This document shows, in pieces, positions 45,717 through 57,617 of a stretch of DNA of 64,000 nt. Each line of letters begins with the position of its first letter. Position 1 is the stretch's first letter. Source of the DNA: Euptelea pleiosperma (taxonomy: Eukaryota > Streptophyta > Magnoliopsida > Ranunculales > Eupteleaceae). Location: positions 12,925,863 through 12,989,862 of the forward strand of contig CM068549.1 of the NCBI GenBank assembly GCA_035048495.1, read 5' to 3'. A model generated the notes under the pieces. That model did no database searches and had not been told where the DNA came from. It worked only from the letters and a program-made list of their open reading frames with translations. Made by a program: the position numbers and the translations under genes.

Positions 45717-46327
45717 TTTTTTTTTCTTCTTGCTTTTCAGTAGAAGTGGAAGCATAAAAATTGTAGAACTGGCGTTTTCTAATTTTTAAGTGAATCTTTC
45801 AACATGTCCCTTTTATCATTAGCTGATATAAAACATAAAAATAAAATGACAATACAATCCCTATTATCATTTGACATTAGGGGTTTCAACTTCCTTCCCT
45901 CCTCATCCATCTCTTCCATCGTTAGAAGGTGGTCTCCTCTCTACGACCCTGTCGACAATGAGAAGGTATCTCTCTCTCTCTCTTAGTCACTCTTTCAGCC
46001 AATCATTTTCTTTCTTGATAGATTAGGGTTTCCACCCTTGTTAATTTCTAGTGCTTCAAGTCAGATCTGATCATATCCTTTGAAGTAATCCTTCATGCTC
46101 AGCTCTGTGGTGCACATGCCCTTTGTTACTTCGGGACCCACACTCTGTGATGCGACTTCCAGAGTTGAGGAGCCTTCAAAAGCCCTCTTCCTCAGTTTTT
46201 CTTATTTTATGCTACTTTGTTGTATTTTTTTTCTTTTTGTGGGTTCAATGAGCAAATGTGGGTTGTGTAAAGAGGAAGTTGTTGTTTTTCTAGGAATTTA
46301 TTTTGAAGATGGAGTTTGGTTTGGTTC
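45717..46327. other. No gene recognised
   Basis: Contains a (TC)n tract at 45,967-45,985. A short frame before it ends in a donor-like GAGAAGGTATCT, which is too weak to call an exon. Confidence 0.45.
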
Positions 46328-49300
46328 TGTCACGCCCCAGTTCCGAATACCCAGATACGACCCAAAAATCCGTGGATCGACTTGTACCCGAACCTAAAGG
46401 TGATCCATGAATGTCTCCTAGTGCTCCAATTAGGTTAATTAGACTACTAAGGTTCATTCGAAAACCATTAAGAAATCTCACGAGGGTCAACTAAGTCAAA
46501 CAAATAATTAAACTAATTTATAAATCAAGTCGTTTAGTTAAGTATGAGAAAAAATTAGTGAGGACATGCTCTCAATCAAAGGCTAGCATGCTCGTAAAAA
46601 TAAATAAATAATGTTATAAAACAATCAAATACAACTTTCTAAAGTGTGGGATCGACTCCCAAATCCTCGTCCATCTTTTCGAGTACACCGGAGTCTTTCG
46701 TCTCAAAATCATCCCACGTACATGGCTCCTCAAAATCTGAAAATAGTATCGGTGTAGCACCGTGAGCCGATGCCCAGTTATACAACAGTGTGCATGGCAT
46801 GATGTCATACTATACAAGTTTTTAACCAATGTATGCATCTCAATCATATAATAAGATTGACATGAATATGAGGGTGAATGCAAGTGAGTACGAGATGCAA
46901 ATGCAACTAGTACCTAGAACCACATAGGGTCTCCATCTCCTTCTCACACTAGGAGCGGTCTCATCGACCAAACTGCAGGATATAATAACGTCTGGGGCCT
47001 TTCACCCTAGGGTACTAAACCCTGATTAATTGATAAAACCAATATAAACGTATATGCACCCCTTATATGAAATGATGTGATGATCATTGTATGACAACAA
47101 GATGGTATTAGGGTTACATGGCATAAGCAAAACATGTATTTAATATTTAAATAAGAATATAGAATAAACACATGATCATCAAAAGTAATAATAGGAGAAC
47201 GGACTAGAGTTAAACATGAATAACATGTAAAAATCACCAAAGGTCATGATCAACACAGATGAACAATATAAGTAGAATCACAAGAGAATCCAACACACTA
47301 TGGTCGAACCCTATGGGGGATCCATGACATTAGGTATGGTTGAACCCTAAAGAGGGATCCAAGATATTTGGCCGAACCCTATGAGAGATCCAAGACACAT
47401 GGATAGAATCCTCATACATACAAGTCTAAGTCAAACAACAAGGTTAAAACCTTAATAGTCAATAATCATGACCGAACCACTAAGGGTTCTCAAGGCCATT
47501 AATCGTCCAAAATCCAAGAAATATGGCTTTTGCAGAAAAATATGTTTCTTTTTAAAAAAATCATAACTAAATAAATATAAATTAAAAAAATACAAACTCA
47601 ATGGATTTGAAGACTATATTCACTGAAGTTTCTATGAAAAATAAATTCAAAAATATATTTTTTTTAAATCTAAATCAAAATTCTTAAAGAACTGGATTGC
47701 ACAGAATCTGAAATTCTGGGTTTACAGAAAAGGTCAGCACCTTAGAAAAATTATAACTAAATAAATACATATTTTAAAAATCAAATTCAACGAATCTAGA
47801 AAATAGATTCACATAGTTTTATAGAAAAAATAAATAGAAAAATATTTAGTTTTAAAATATATGTGTAAATCCTTAATCAATTGGACTGTATAGAATCTAA
47901 AATTCTGGGTTTTGCAAAATAGTCCAGCACATTAGAAAATGCATAACTAAATAAATAAAAACTAGAAAATTACAAACTCAACGGATTTGGAACATAGATT
48001 CATAGAGGTAGCTATGAAAAATAATTAAAAAATATTTTAGCTCAAAATATAGATCACAATCTTTAATGAATTGGACCGTACAGAATGTAGAATTCTGGGT
48101 TTTATAGAAACGTCCAGTACCTTTGAAAACTAATAACTTAATAAATAAAGATTCAAAAAATACAAACTCAACGGATTTAGAAAATAGATTTATAGAAGTA
48201 TCTATGAAAATTAATTATAAAATATTCAGATTCAATATATTGATCAAAATCTTTAATGAATTGGACCGTACAAAATCTAAAATTTTGGGTTATGAAGAAA
48301 ATTTCAGCACATTAAAATACTCATAACTAAATAAATACAAACAAAAAAATTCAAATTCAACGGCAATGGAAAATATATTCACAGAGTTTTCTAAGAAAAA
48401 TAATTAAAAAGTATTTAAGTCTTAAACCTTACACGAAAATTATAAAAAACATGATCATCTATTGTGGGTGCCAAATAAGTCATGGCCAAACCCATCATGG
48501 CGGCACAAAATAATTATCAACTCAATAAAAATAAACTAAATCAAGCCCAAATTAATTTATAAAGAAGATCTACCATTATATAATGAAAGAAAAGTAATAA
48601 CTTGAATAAAAATAAGTATATGATGGATCAAGAACACTTACCTTAAGGTTTCTTGAACTTTAATGAAAATTGAAAGTTTCTTCAAATTTGAAAATCGTTG
48701 GATTGTCCTCTTCTCAGAGTATGTTCTTCTATTCGAAGTTCTCGTCAATTCTCCCTTCTTGCTCGAGTGCGATCGGTGCCTGGATGAAGATTTAATAGAG
48801 ATTTATCTATTCTTTAATGGAGTTTGGGTTTATAAAAGCTTCAAAAGCTTTAAGATTTTCATAAATAGGTTTAGGAAAGGATTAGGGTTTCTATTTTAGT
48901 GAAATTCGTAACTATCAAAAGAATGGCTTTTTCAACCCTCAAAAACTCATATTTTACATTACTTATTGTTTAGAAATGGGCCCAAGGCCCATATATATCA
49001 ACTAGGCTTTATTTAAGATTATTATTAAGCCCAAAAGGACTCTAGATTGGCCATACGGGCCCACCCAATAAATAATTATTTATTAATTTAATTAAACTAT
49101 ATTATATAATTTAAAAGTTCATACAACAAGGTCTTGACACATGTCACATATACATAAATCACATAAAATAGTCTAAATACACAAAAATCACAAAAAAGTT
49201 CAAAGCCCCGAAAAAGTGTTAAGATGATCTCAGAAAGTTCTAGTGTGCTCGTAAAGATCAAAAGATCATATAAAAGCCCCCAAATTGTAAAAAATAATGT

Positions 49301-50315
49301 CTAAACACTTTTTAACTTCGGCCAGTATATGCATTCCCTGTAACAAGACCCTCGAGGGTAAACCAATGTCACAACAAACACTTCCATAGTCAAGATTACT
49401 CTGTTAGGAATCCACAGGAACTAACGGTGCCTCAAACAGATGTCCTGGGGCAATGATATGCTTGAAATGGCCAGAAGGGCAATTTTGTAATATTGAAAAT
49501 CGTTTACTATATAAAGGAAAGTAAGAAAAAAATTTTAAAAATCGTTTCACCTATAGCTTTCAAGGGGAAACTCTGTCAGAATTTTGACTAAGCTAGAATA
49601 GACCTAAAAAGCATTCTAAGGTTGAAAGACTCATGAAACAAGGAGAATAAAAGATTTAAAGTTGGAAAATTAGATTTAAACGTGAAAAACGGTGTATAAA
49701 TCGAACTAGGGCTTTGTTGGATCTCCCAATTGGCTAAGAGATAGCCAAAACCCTCTTATAGGATTACAATAGAGGCAAAAACGACCTCTTTTCCCAAATA
49801 TCAGGTATTGTAAACAGTCGTACAAGTCGTGAGATTGAAAAAAGTGACTCGAGTACCCAAAACCCTAAAACCGAATAGAGAACTTGTGATATATTGAAAA
49901 GTACTAAGAGACAGCTAAAGATATTTGAAAGGAGTAAAAAAGGTTGAAAATAAACATTTCTACCCACTTGCAAGCCTTAAGATTGTTCGTACAAGAAACA
50001 GCGAAGAAATGGGTAAAATACATAACCCGAAAACCCTCAGAAATTGGGTTTGAACTATAAAAAATTCTTCAACGGGTTAAGAATCTGAAAGAACAACCCA
50101 AATTGAGTGAGAACATCATTAAAGAAAAAGGAACACGGTGACAAAGAAGTTGGAACACGCAGTATTGAAGTTCATGAACAATCAACGCGCTTTCCGAGGT
50201 TTCGAGAAGTGAGACGGATTGAGTACCAGTGAATACTCTTTATAAGAATGCAAGAAGACTATAGAAATTCGCAAGTGATTCAAAGAAAGAATTCCAACTT
50301 GGAATTAGAAAGGAA
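46328..50315 (+). repeat. LTR-like sequence and leader, possibly 5' end of PMD-Tat element
   Basis: Begins TGTCACGCCCCAG, a start shared by a known class of plant Ty3/gypsy LTRs. It lies in the same orientation as the PMD-pol element that follows. A TATA box (tatataaagg) lies at about 49,509, followed by a stretch that could be R/U5 and leader. I could not find the LTR end, a primer site or a 3' LTR copy inside the window, so the link to the downstream element is inferred from position and orientation. Confidence 0.4.
47540..48440. repeat. 190-bp tandem repeat, nearly five copies
   Basis: Units start near 47,545, 47,735, 47,924, 48,114 and 48,303 (phrases cagcac-(c/a)tt, ataactaaataaata, aattggaccgtacagaat, attctgggtt). 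They are diverged, AT-rich and non-coding, and sit inside the LTR-like sequence. Confidence 0.85.
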
Positions 50316-51292
50316 ATGGCTCCCAGAAGAAGTAAAGCAAAGAAGAAAATAGATGAGCCCTCTTCGCCAAGTGTTCTAGCGGAATCAATGCCATCCATTC
50401 CTCAACATATTGTAATTTGGGCCTCTTTGGGGCATAAGAGATCCAGTCCATTGATAAACATAGTTGAAGAGATGAAAGGGTTCGAGACTCTCCAGCCAAT
50501 GGTAGTTGCGGCTGATACAGTAGAAGAAGCCATTACTCCTCATTCCATGGCGAGTTGGCGACATGAAAAAGATGAGAAAACTCTAGTAAAATTTTGTCTA
50601 GTAAGCTGTAAGTATCATGAAGAGTGGGTTGAATGGGCTACACAGTATATGACTATGCCAAAATACAAAAGGCGGTTGGAAGAAATGGGCCTCTTTGATA
50701 CCATGACTATTTGTTTGACAAAATTGATAAATAATTCTCTGTTATTGACAGCATTGATAGAGATCTGGAATCCCAAGTCTAGTACTTTCGTCACAACGTA
50801 TGGGGATATAACTTTTACTGTGGAAGATGCTGTGATGCTGGGAAGATTACCAATTGGCAGTGAATTGGCCCCTGTGCCTCATAATGAACTGTCTGTGGAA
50901 GAGAAGAAAGCATTGCTGATTTGAAGAGGCAAACTTGATTATATTCGTCAACAACGAGCGGATAGTAAGGGTAAGGTCTGGGGAGATTGGTGGATGTCTG
51001 CCCATTAGGGACCTATATTTGATGAAGGTTTTCTGGGTTTGTTAGCTTTTTTTGTGAATAATTTTCTGATTCCACAGCCAGCAATGCATGCCATAACAAA
51101 TGCCGCATTTATCACTGTAGCGAGGGCGTATGCAGGAAAAAGGATTTGTTGGGCAAGCACCGTAACAGCACAGTTGTATCATGGGTTGAACACTTATTGA
51201 GAAACTCTTCAACATCGGATAGTGTTATTCAATCAAGGGAAGAAAGCATCTCAAGATATATATATTATATATGCACTACTATGGTTGTTACA
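50316..51292 (+). pseudogene. Plant mobile domain (PMD) ORF, first part
   Basis: PMD proteins occur in plant transposons and in the MAIN/MAIL1 host proteins that keep transposons silent. The ATG at 50316 opens a basic stretch (PRRSKAKKK) that could act as a nuclear signal. The PMD follows, with YGDITFTVEDAVMLGRLPI, the form of the family's glycine-leucine-proline core. In-frame stops lie at 50,922 (TGA), about 51,007 (TAG) and 51,198 (TGA), but the frame reads on through them to the insertion point, ending ALLWLL. The rest lies at 53,885. Confidence 0.83.
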
Positions 51293-53879
51293 TGATATTC
51301 ACTCAAAAGTGCTTATTTTAAGCAATTATCCTCTTAGCGTTATCACATTCTCCTACGTAAAACTTTGAATTTTATCAACAATTCTATGTAAGAATTTCTT
51401 CCATTGTGTAGAATACACTTTTTAGACAAAAATCGACTATTTGCATGAATTAAATGTATTTTCGGAAGTCTACATACAAAGTCATTTTGATTAAGTCTCA
51501 ACGTGCTTTTTCTATCGTAGGAAACCTGATTGGACAATTTTGATGGATGGCCCACAATTGACTTCCAGAGTCTAGGACCAAAGCTCAAGAGACAACAGGC
51601 TGAGGATAAGAAGATACATGCCAAATGCTGGGAGAGCTAGAGAGTCTAAAAAGCCTGAGAGAAGATCAAGAGAGAAGGAGAGCCAAGCGCCTAAAGAAGA
51701 GACTAAGGAGATTAAAGCTTATCAACTAACACAAGATGAAAGCTTGCTCAGTTGGTGAAGTATGCAGAAAACCAAGTCAAAGACCAGGGTTCAAGACCCT
51801 CTGCTAACATTTTCTCTTCATTTTTGTAATAATTTCTTTCTCCTCTCTCTAAACCCTCATTCTCTTTCTACTCTCAAATCTCAATCATCTGATCCTCTCT
51901 CCCTTCGCAATCACTCGGTTCTATGGCCTACCTTGGCCGATCTTCAACGTCCGATGATCCATCCGATCATCGCCATCCTAGTCTACCATCTGATCACCAA
52001 TAGATCATCTATCGATCAAACGGCTTCAAGAGGTGGCCCACGTCTCACTCAAAATCTCACTACACTTTCTCAGAAGAGATATGGCTAATGACACATGGCG
52101 GATTTTAGGGCATTATTTGGAAATAAATTGGAGGGTTGGGATCCCTAGGAGATATGGTTATAAATGGCATTTTTTGTTTTCAAAAGAGTGAGAAATTATT
52201 TTGGGAATATTAGATTTTTAAAATTAGATTGTTCAAAAGAGTGAAAACGTTTTTAAATCCTTATTTCCAAAACACTTTGAAGAGAAATTTCTTTTACAAT
52301 GTGTTTTACAAAAAAAGGAAACTTGTTGGACATTTTTACAAAGGGATTTTTGGAAAGAAACTTATTTGGGAATATCCTTAAAGAGTGTGAAGGATGGGCT
52401 GATTTGGCAAGTGGTGATAAATGCCAAGATTTCCAAGCAAAAGAAAAAAATGGTTGGAGAACTTTCATAGTGGTAAGGTGGCAACAACCTAAAATAGAAG
52501 TTGTTGGATGTCTAGCTCTTTTGGCAAAAATGTCCAGCCTTTTAAAAAGAAACCCTAAACTCTCACTTCTGCAAGCCCAGCTGTCCTCACCTCTTCATCA
52601 TCCTCTCCACCAAGTCTCTCTCTCTCTAAAAAGGTTGAACTAGGTGCTGGTGAGATCTTCTCCTTTTGCTGCACTCCACGTATGGCCTATATCACTACCT
52701 CATCTTCGTTCTCTTCACTTACACCATGCTCTCTTGGCTCCTCCTTGAACGGCAACACACTGAGCCGTCTTCTTCCTTGCTGGGCGGCAGAAACCAGTAG
52801 CTCACAAAGCGTCATTCTTCATCACGGACTGCTGCTCATTGGGAACGCACTTGCAAAACTAGGAGGAGACGCATCTCCTCTTGGTTCCAAACCACTCCTC
52901 CCTTGCCGCTCCACCAAGTGGTGCCGGGTTTTCCACTTGCACATGCAACAACTCACACCGCAGCAGGCATCTCTTCAAGCCGTGCTCCCTAAAGATTTGC
53001 AACACCTCCCTCTTGGATCCCTCTCTATCTGCGGGCTGGATTGTAGCCCGGACGAGATTTCCTCCACCAATAGCAAGCTATGCAATCCCCATCACGCTGC
53101 CCATCGTGCCTCTCCATATTGGATCACCAATCCACGATCCTGCCTCACCTTGCTTCTTATCACAAGGCAGGTGGGGAAGGTTCCATCAATCATCATCTCC
53201 ACGGTTTGGAGCAGCACCAAAAGTCCATCTTCACCTTCTCCATTGTCACCCATACAACAGCCACCATCATTGCCGATTATCCATCTTCATCCACACCACT
53301 CACCACTCCGTCCAGCACATCAATCCATGGCCAAGCCTAGATCCCTCCCTCCTTGAGTCCGATCCTCTTCAAGGCAAGTAGCACAAGGTACTCTCCTTTC
53401 TCTCTTTAGATCTTACTTTCCCTCTCTAACCCTCTCTCTCTATCTCTCTAGATCTCTCCTCCTCTAGTTTCTCTCTCTATCACTCTCTACCATTCTAGAG
53501 TTATTTGAGTTTATTACTTTTCAAGAAATTCTTGTAAGGACTAATGTTGTTATTGATTAAGAATGAAGTGCAATTTTACGTCATGCTTCTATTTTAATTA
53601 GTTGATCTTTAGTTTATCTTTATTATTGTATCATTAGTTGTGATAATATCTCTATCAATGAAAAGCGTTTTTTTTTTAATCATTCTCATCTCACCACCAT
53701 TTTGTAGCAGTTTTGTTAATTTTTGTTCCGATATGTGCTCACTAACTCGAGTGCAGATTCAGCATCCGATACGAAGCCACTATGCAACCTTTGCATTTTA
53801 CAGGATTAAAGTCTCGGATAAAATAAAAATATTGTTGATTCTAGGGTTGATCTTTCAATGACGGAAAAACCTAAAATCA
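51293..53879 (+). mobile_element. Solo LTR of element-1 family, TSD TTACA
   Basis: Starts TGATATTCACTC and ends CCTAAAATCA. TTACA flanks it at 51288-51292 and 53880-53884. The 2,587 bp align with the element-1 LTR over most of the length, including the final block (GAGTGCAGATTCAGCATCCG). Removing it and one TTACA restores the PMD frame. Open frames within (such as 52,682-53,356) are Ser/Pro-rich low-complexity readings and are not called as genes. Confidence 0.93.
51744..51798 (+). promoter_or_regulatory. tRNA-like A and B boxes inside the LTR
   Basis: TTGCTCAGTTGG (51744-51755) resembles the A box and GGTTCAAGACC (51788-51798) fits the B-box consensus exactly. Their starts are 44 nt apart, as in real tRNA genes. 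It looks like the head of a tRNA gene or SINE captured by the LTR family. Confidence 0.6.
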
Positions 53880-53884
53880 TTACA

Positions 53885-54893
53885 GATGTGGGCATATGAA
53901 AGATTTCAGGGTCTTGCTCCTCATGTCAAAATTGATAACCCGAAAGATATCTTCCGTGGGGAGCGCTATGGAAGTGGATTACCCCCGCCCATGGATATAT
54001 CAACCATTTCTGGATTGCTTAGTGTTGAGAATCTTTTCATCAGAAGGCCATATAAGAATATGGTGTTCAAAGATGAAACACTGTGGCAGTTTCAAAGAAT
54101 TTTGAGGACAAGGGGTACAGATCCCAAGGGGCCAATGTTGGAAAGCCAAAATTTACTATCGCATGATCGTGCCTTCATATATATTTGCAGTACCAATGAG
54201 AGAAACTTTGGTAGGCGGATTTGGAAAGAAACTTGGGGCAGACAAAGGCGCGATAATCGTGGAGTACAAGCCACACCGAGTAGCAAGACAATTCAGATTC
54301 GATCAGGATATATCTTATCCTCTACCTCCTCATAACAATGATCTCTTAACAGCCCACAGTTATTTCTTCAGCGAAGACTTTGGAGAAACTATGGTGAAAG
54401 AGATGCCTCGTGACATGTTTGGCGAATATATGCTACCAAATGCATATCTATCACTGCTTGCTCAATTATCAACCGATAGAAATTCAAGAGATAGGGCAAG
54501 CACTGCATCAGAGAATGTCCAAAACTCCCAAAGTTATTAAAGAAGCTCGCTCAAGTCAGCAAGAGAAAAAGGCTCAAATAGCAATAGCAATAATGACTTA
54601 GGGAGAGACACAGCAAGCCGAAGAAAGTAATACCATTCGCTTACGGCCAAAAAGATCTTCAAGACCTGTGAATCTTGATCCTTGGGCAATCACAAAAAGG
54701 GCACGAACTGGGGTTCAATCTTCACGTCAAATAATATAGTCGGCGGGACCAACCAGAGTGACCAAAGTTGTAATTGAATCAGTACCCAAAAAAGCCTCCA
54801 ATTCCAGTGAGGGTAAGCGAAAAATTCATCATATTAATAACAATGATCGTACCCTGCTACTTAAACCCTTACTTAAAAGGAAAGAAGTTCATG
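53885..54893 (+). pseudogene. PMD ORF, second part
   Basis: Begins with MWAYERFQGLAPHV, matching the conserved WAWERF-type motif of PMD proteins directly after the leucine run of the first part. A frameshift near 54,140-54,165 moves the frame, which then holds YKPHRVARQFRFDQD, the conserved C-terminal PMD motif (PHRVxRQFGxDQ). A Lys/Arg-rich tail follows with further stops (54,538, 54,598, 54,739), ending before a splice-donor-like GTAAGT. Confidence 0.82.
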
Positions 54894-55177
54894 GTAAGTT
54901 TTTACTCCCACAACTTCCTTCTTCCCTCATAAGGATTTTTCTCAAGGATTTCTTTATATCCAAAGTTAAATCCATTTAGCAACTTTGTACACTTGGGGGC
55001 TAAATGGGTAGGCCATGTGATAAAATTTACACCTTGATCTTCTTTAAGAGAAGGTCTGCATCATTTTTACTTTAAATATATTCATCATTATGGCATTCGT
55101 TCTATTCTGTAGAAATTACATTTGTCATTGCTATTTGATCCATGATAGATTACTTTTGTTTATGCTATGAATTTTAG
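54894..55177 (+). other. Intron-like gap between PMD and pol
   Basis: Starts GTAAGTTTT and ends ATGAATTTTAG. It is AT-rich, full of stops, and separates the PMD tail from the sequence leading into RT. Ogre elements of the same lineage are known to have a spliced intron just before the RT part, so this may be a comparable intron. Confidence 0.5.
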
Positions 55178-55511
55178 AAATGTCAACTGTTGCATATATG
55201 AATGCTCCGTTGAACCATCACGATTGGCAATTCGATAATGAACTAGTAGCAATGGGGGTTTATACATTTGACACCCCGGATTCCTCAGACAAATTGATAT
55301 TGCTCCTGCTCCCGATTGTTTTGAGGAAGAGGTAATTGCAGTGGAAGAAATTTTAAAAGAGGTTAATTTAGGAGACTCTCACGAAGATAGAAAAGTCTTT
55401 ATTTCTACCTCATTGGAACCTCGAGAAGAAAACATTCTGATAGACCTTTTTTCCGAATACCATGACATCTTTGCGTGGAATTATGAAGAAATGCCTGGGT
55501 TACCTGAGGAT
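55178..55511 (+). pseudogene. Start of pol, upstream of RT
   Basis: The frame holds an acidic stretch, then FISTSLEPREENILIDLL and FAWNYEEMPGLPED, the conserved lead-in to the RT of Tat and Athila elements. A frameshift occurs near 55,300. The frame resumes at 57,618 after the second solo LTR. Confidence 0.8.
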
Positions 55512-57617
55512 TGAAAGTAGGGTTTTTCTGTGTCGTTGGTTACGGAAACCCTAATTCCAACACATTTGTAATTTTATCCGAGTTTTTTTTTCTGCAAAAT
55601 ATAGAGATTTGCATAGCGGCTTTATGTCGGATGTCGATCCGCACTCGGGATTAGGCGGGTTAGCACAAAAGAGAACATGAAATGATGGATTTTTTTTTTT
55701 TTTTTTAAGAAATTGATGGAAATGATGGTGGGAAAAGATGAGGTTGGGATTAAAAACATGATGTTTGATTTTGGAGATAGTGTATTAATCAAAAGGATTG
55801 CTAAATAAATAATTCCAAAATTACTATTCATCATAATAAACTCAAGAACACAGACTAGAACGGAAACTACTTTTATTGAGTCACCATAAACTGTTTACAT
55901 TGATAATAAAAAAATTAAAATAAAATAAACAAAAGTAAACTATCTTGAAAATAAAACAAGATGATGCTAGAAAGAGAGAGAGCTAGAGAGAGAAAGGTCA
56001 CCTTAGGCTTTCCTTGGTGGCTGGAACACAACTTGGAGAATCCAAGGGGATCGGCCTTATGGTGGAGAATAAAAGGGAAGAGCAAGTTGTGGTGATGGAG
56101 TCGTCACCTTCAAGATGGAAAAGAAGATGGCGTGGACCATGGTGCTTGTCTGGAGAGGACGGCGACAACGAGAGTGGGGGTAGCAGCTATGGAGGATCGG
56201 TAGTGGCCAGCGGCGGTGTTTAGAGTACCACCGTTCTTGCTGCCCTATGCAGCTGTGCTGGTCGAGCCAGCAAGGGAAAAGATGGGGAACGGTCTCCCCT
56301 CCACTCTTATAGCCATTGGATGGTTAGGAGATGATGGATATGAGAGAAGTGTTGGAGAGAATTAACCTGTTAACCGACCAACCCAAAGTCATAGTTGACT
56401 TGTTTTCTTTCTTTGCAAAAATAATTCTTCATGTAGTGGGAAGTTCTTCCATGTATGTCAGCCACATTTTTGTAAATGTTCACACCATCCAACATCTTGC
56501 CTTTCCAAAAAAAATTTAGTTATCCAATATCCACCGTCCAAACACTCTTCTTTCAAGCACTTTGCCAAGTCAACCAACATGTGCAACTATCTATCCCATT
56601 CCACCATTAAGCACTTGCCACCTCATCCTTGCATGTAGTGTAGCAACCGTGTATGTGCACACCCGATTCAGTACGTCTAGTTACGTATACAAATCCCCCA
56701 CTTCGGACCCACATGCATGGGTCCCATATTTTCTTGTTGTGAAACCTTCATAATTTAGCCACTGTTTAGCGGCTACCACTCAAGTAAACTACAACCATCA
56801 AACATATGATCGGGATCATTCATATTCAGTGCATTCCTCGTGCATACTTTTGTAAATGCTAGCCGTTTATTTTGTCTAGTTGAATACTCTTTGATGGAGA
56901 CTTATCAACCGCCAACGATTGTTACGACCCTCGTGGCTCGTTAACTTGGCATCTTCAATGTGTCCCAATGTAATGGTCTGCATGTTTGTCTATCACCAGG
57001 GTCCCAACGTGGATAATTTTCTTGGTCCACACCTCTAGGCCTTATGTGCCAATATGCCTTTGCCATTCCAATATCATCATATTGCTTACACAGTCGATCA
57101 ACTTGTTTCTTGAAGTCCACACCATGGCCCTATCTTGGCTCCATACCAGTCCACAACTTCATTAATGATTCAATCAATTGTATTGTATAACTTATGGTCC
57201 ATGATCAAGGTCCCACTATTTCTGCCAACTCGGTTCGCACCTAGGTCAATTCTTTTAGTTTTCTGCTCTTCCACTCTCTTGATTCTTGGTCCGACTATGT
57301 CCACATCTTCTTGCTGGCTCTTTAAGCTAATGAGCTTTTGTGGTCGATCGTTGGCCTGAATATCTCAAGGTTTGTCCGATCGGGTTTCCTGTAACAATGA
57401 AAGCACGTAATGAGTCTGAATCAGAATGACTTTATATCTAGACTTTCAAAAATGTGTTTAATGCATGCAAATATACCATTTCGTCCAGAAAAGTGTGTTC
57501 TACACAACAGAAGAGACTCTTACGTAGAAAAGTAGATAAATAAAATATTTTACGTAGGAGAATGCGATAACGCTAAAAGGATAATTGCTTAAAATAAGCA
57601 CTTTTGAGCGAATATCA
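55512..57617 (-). mobile_element. Solo LTR of element-1 family, minus strand
   Basis: On the plus strand it starts TGAAAGTAGGG and ends GAGCGAATATCA, the reverse complements of the LTR ends. The 5-bp flanks are AGGAT and AGGAC, a target duplication with one later change. Length 2,106 bp. Removing it rejoins the pol frame between PED and the following VHNLG motif. Confidence 0.9.

Noticed and set aside
46328..49346. Complete solo LTR from TGTCACG to CCCTGTAACA
   Set aside because: The flanking 5-mers (ggttc and agacc) do not match and a TATA box lies beyond the proposed end.
52682..53381. 225- and 166-codon plus-strand ORFs rich in Ser, Pro and His
   Set aside because: They lie wholly inside a solo LTR, overlap in different frames, and match no domain.
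51293..57617. Reading the two opposed LTRs as the inverted ends of one foldback or Mutator-type element
   Set aside because: Each copy has its own TG...CA ends and its own 5-bp duplication, and the sequence between them is continuous PMD-pol coding sequence.
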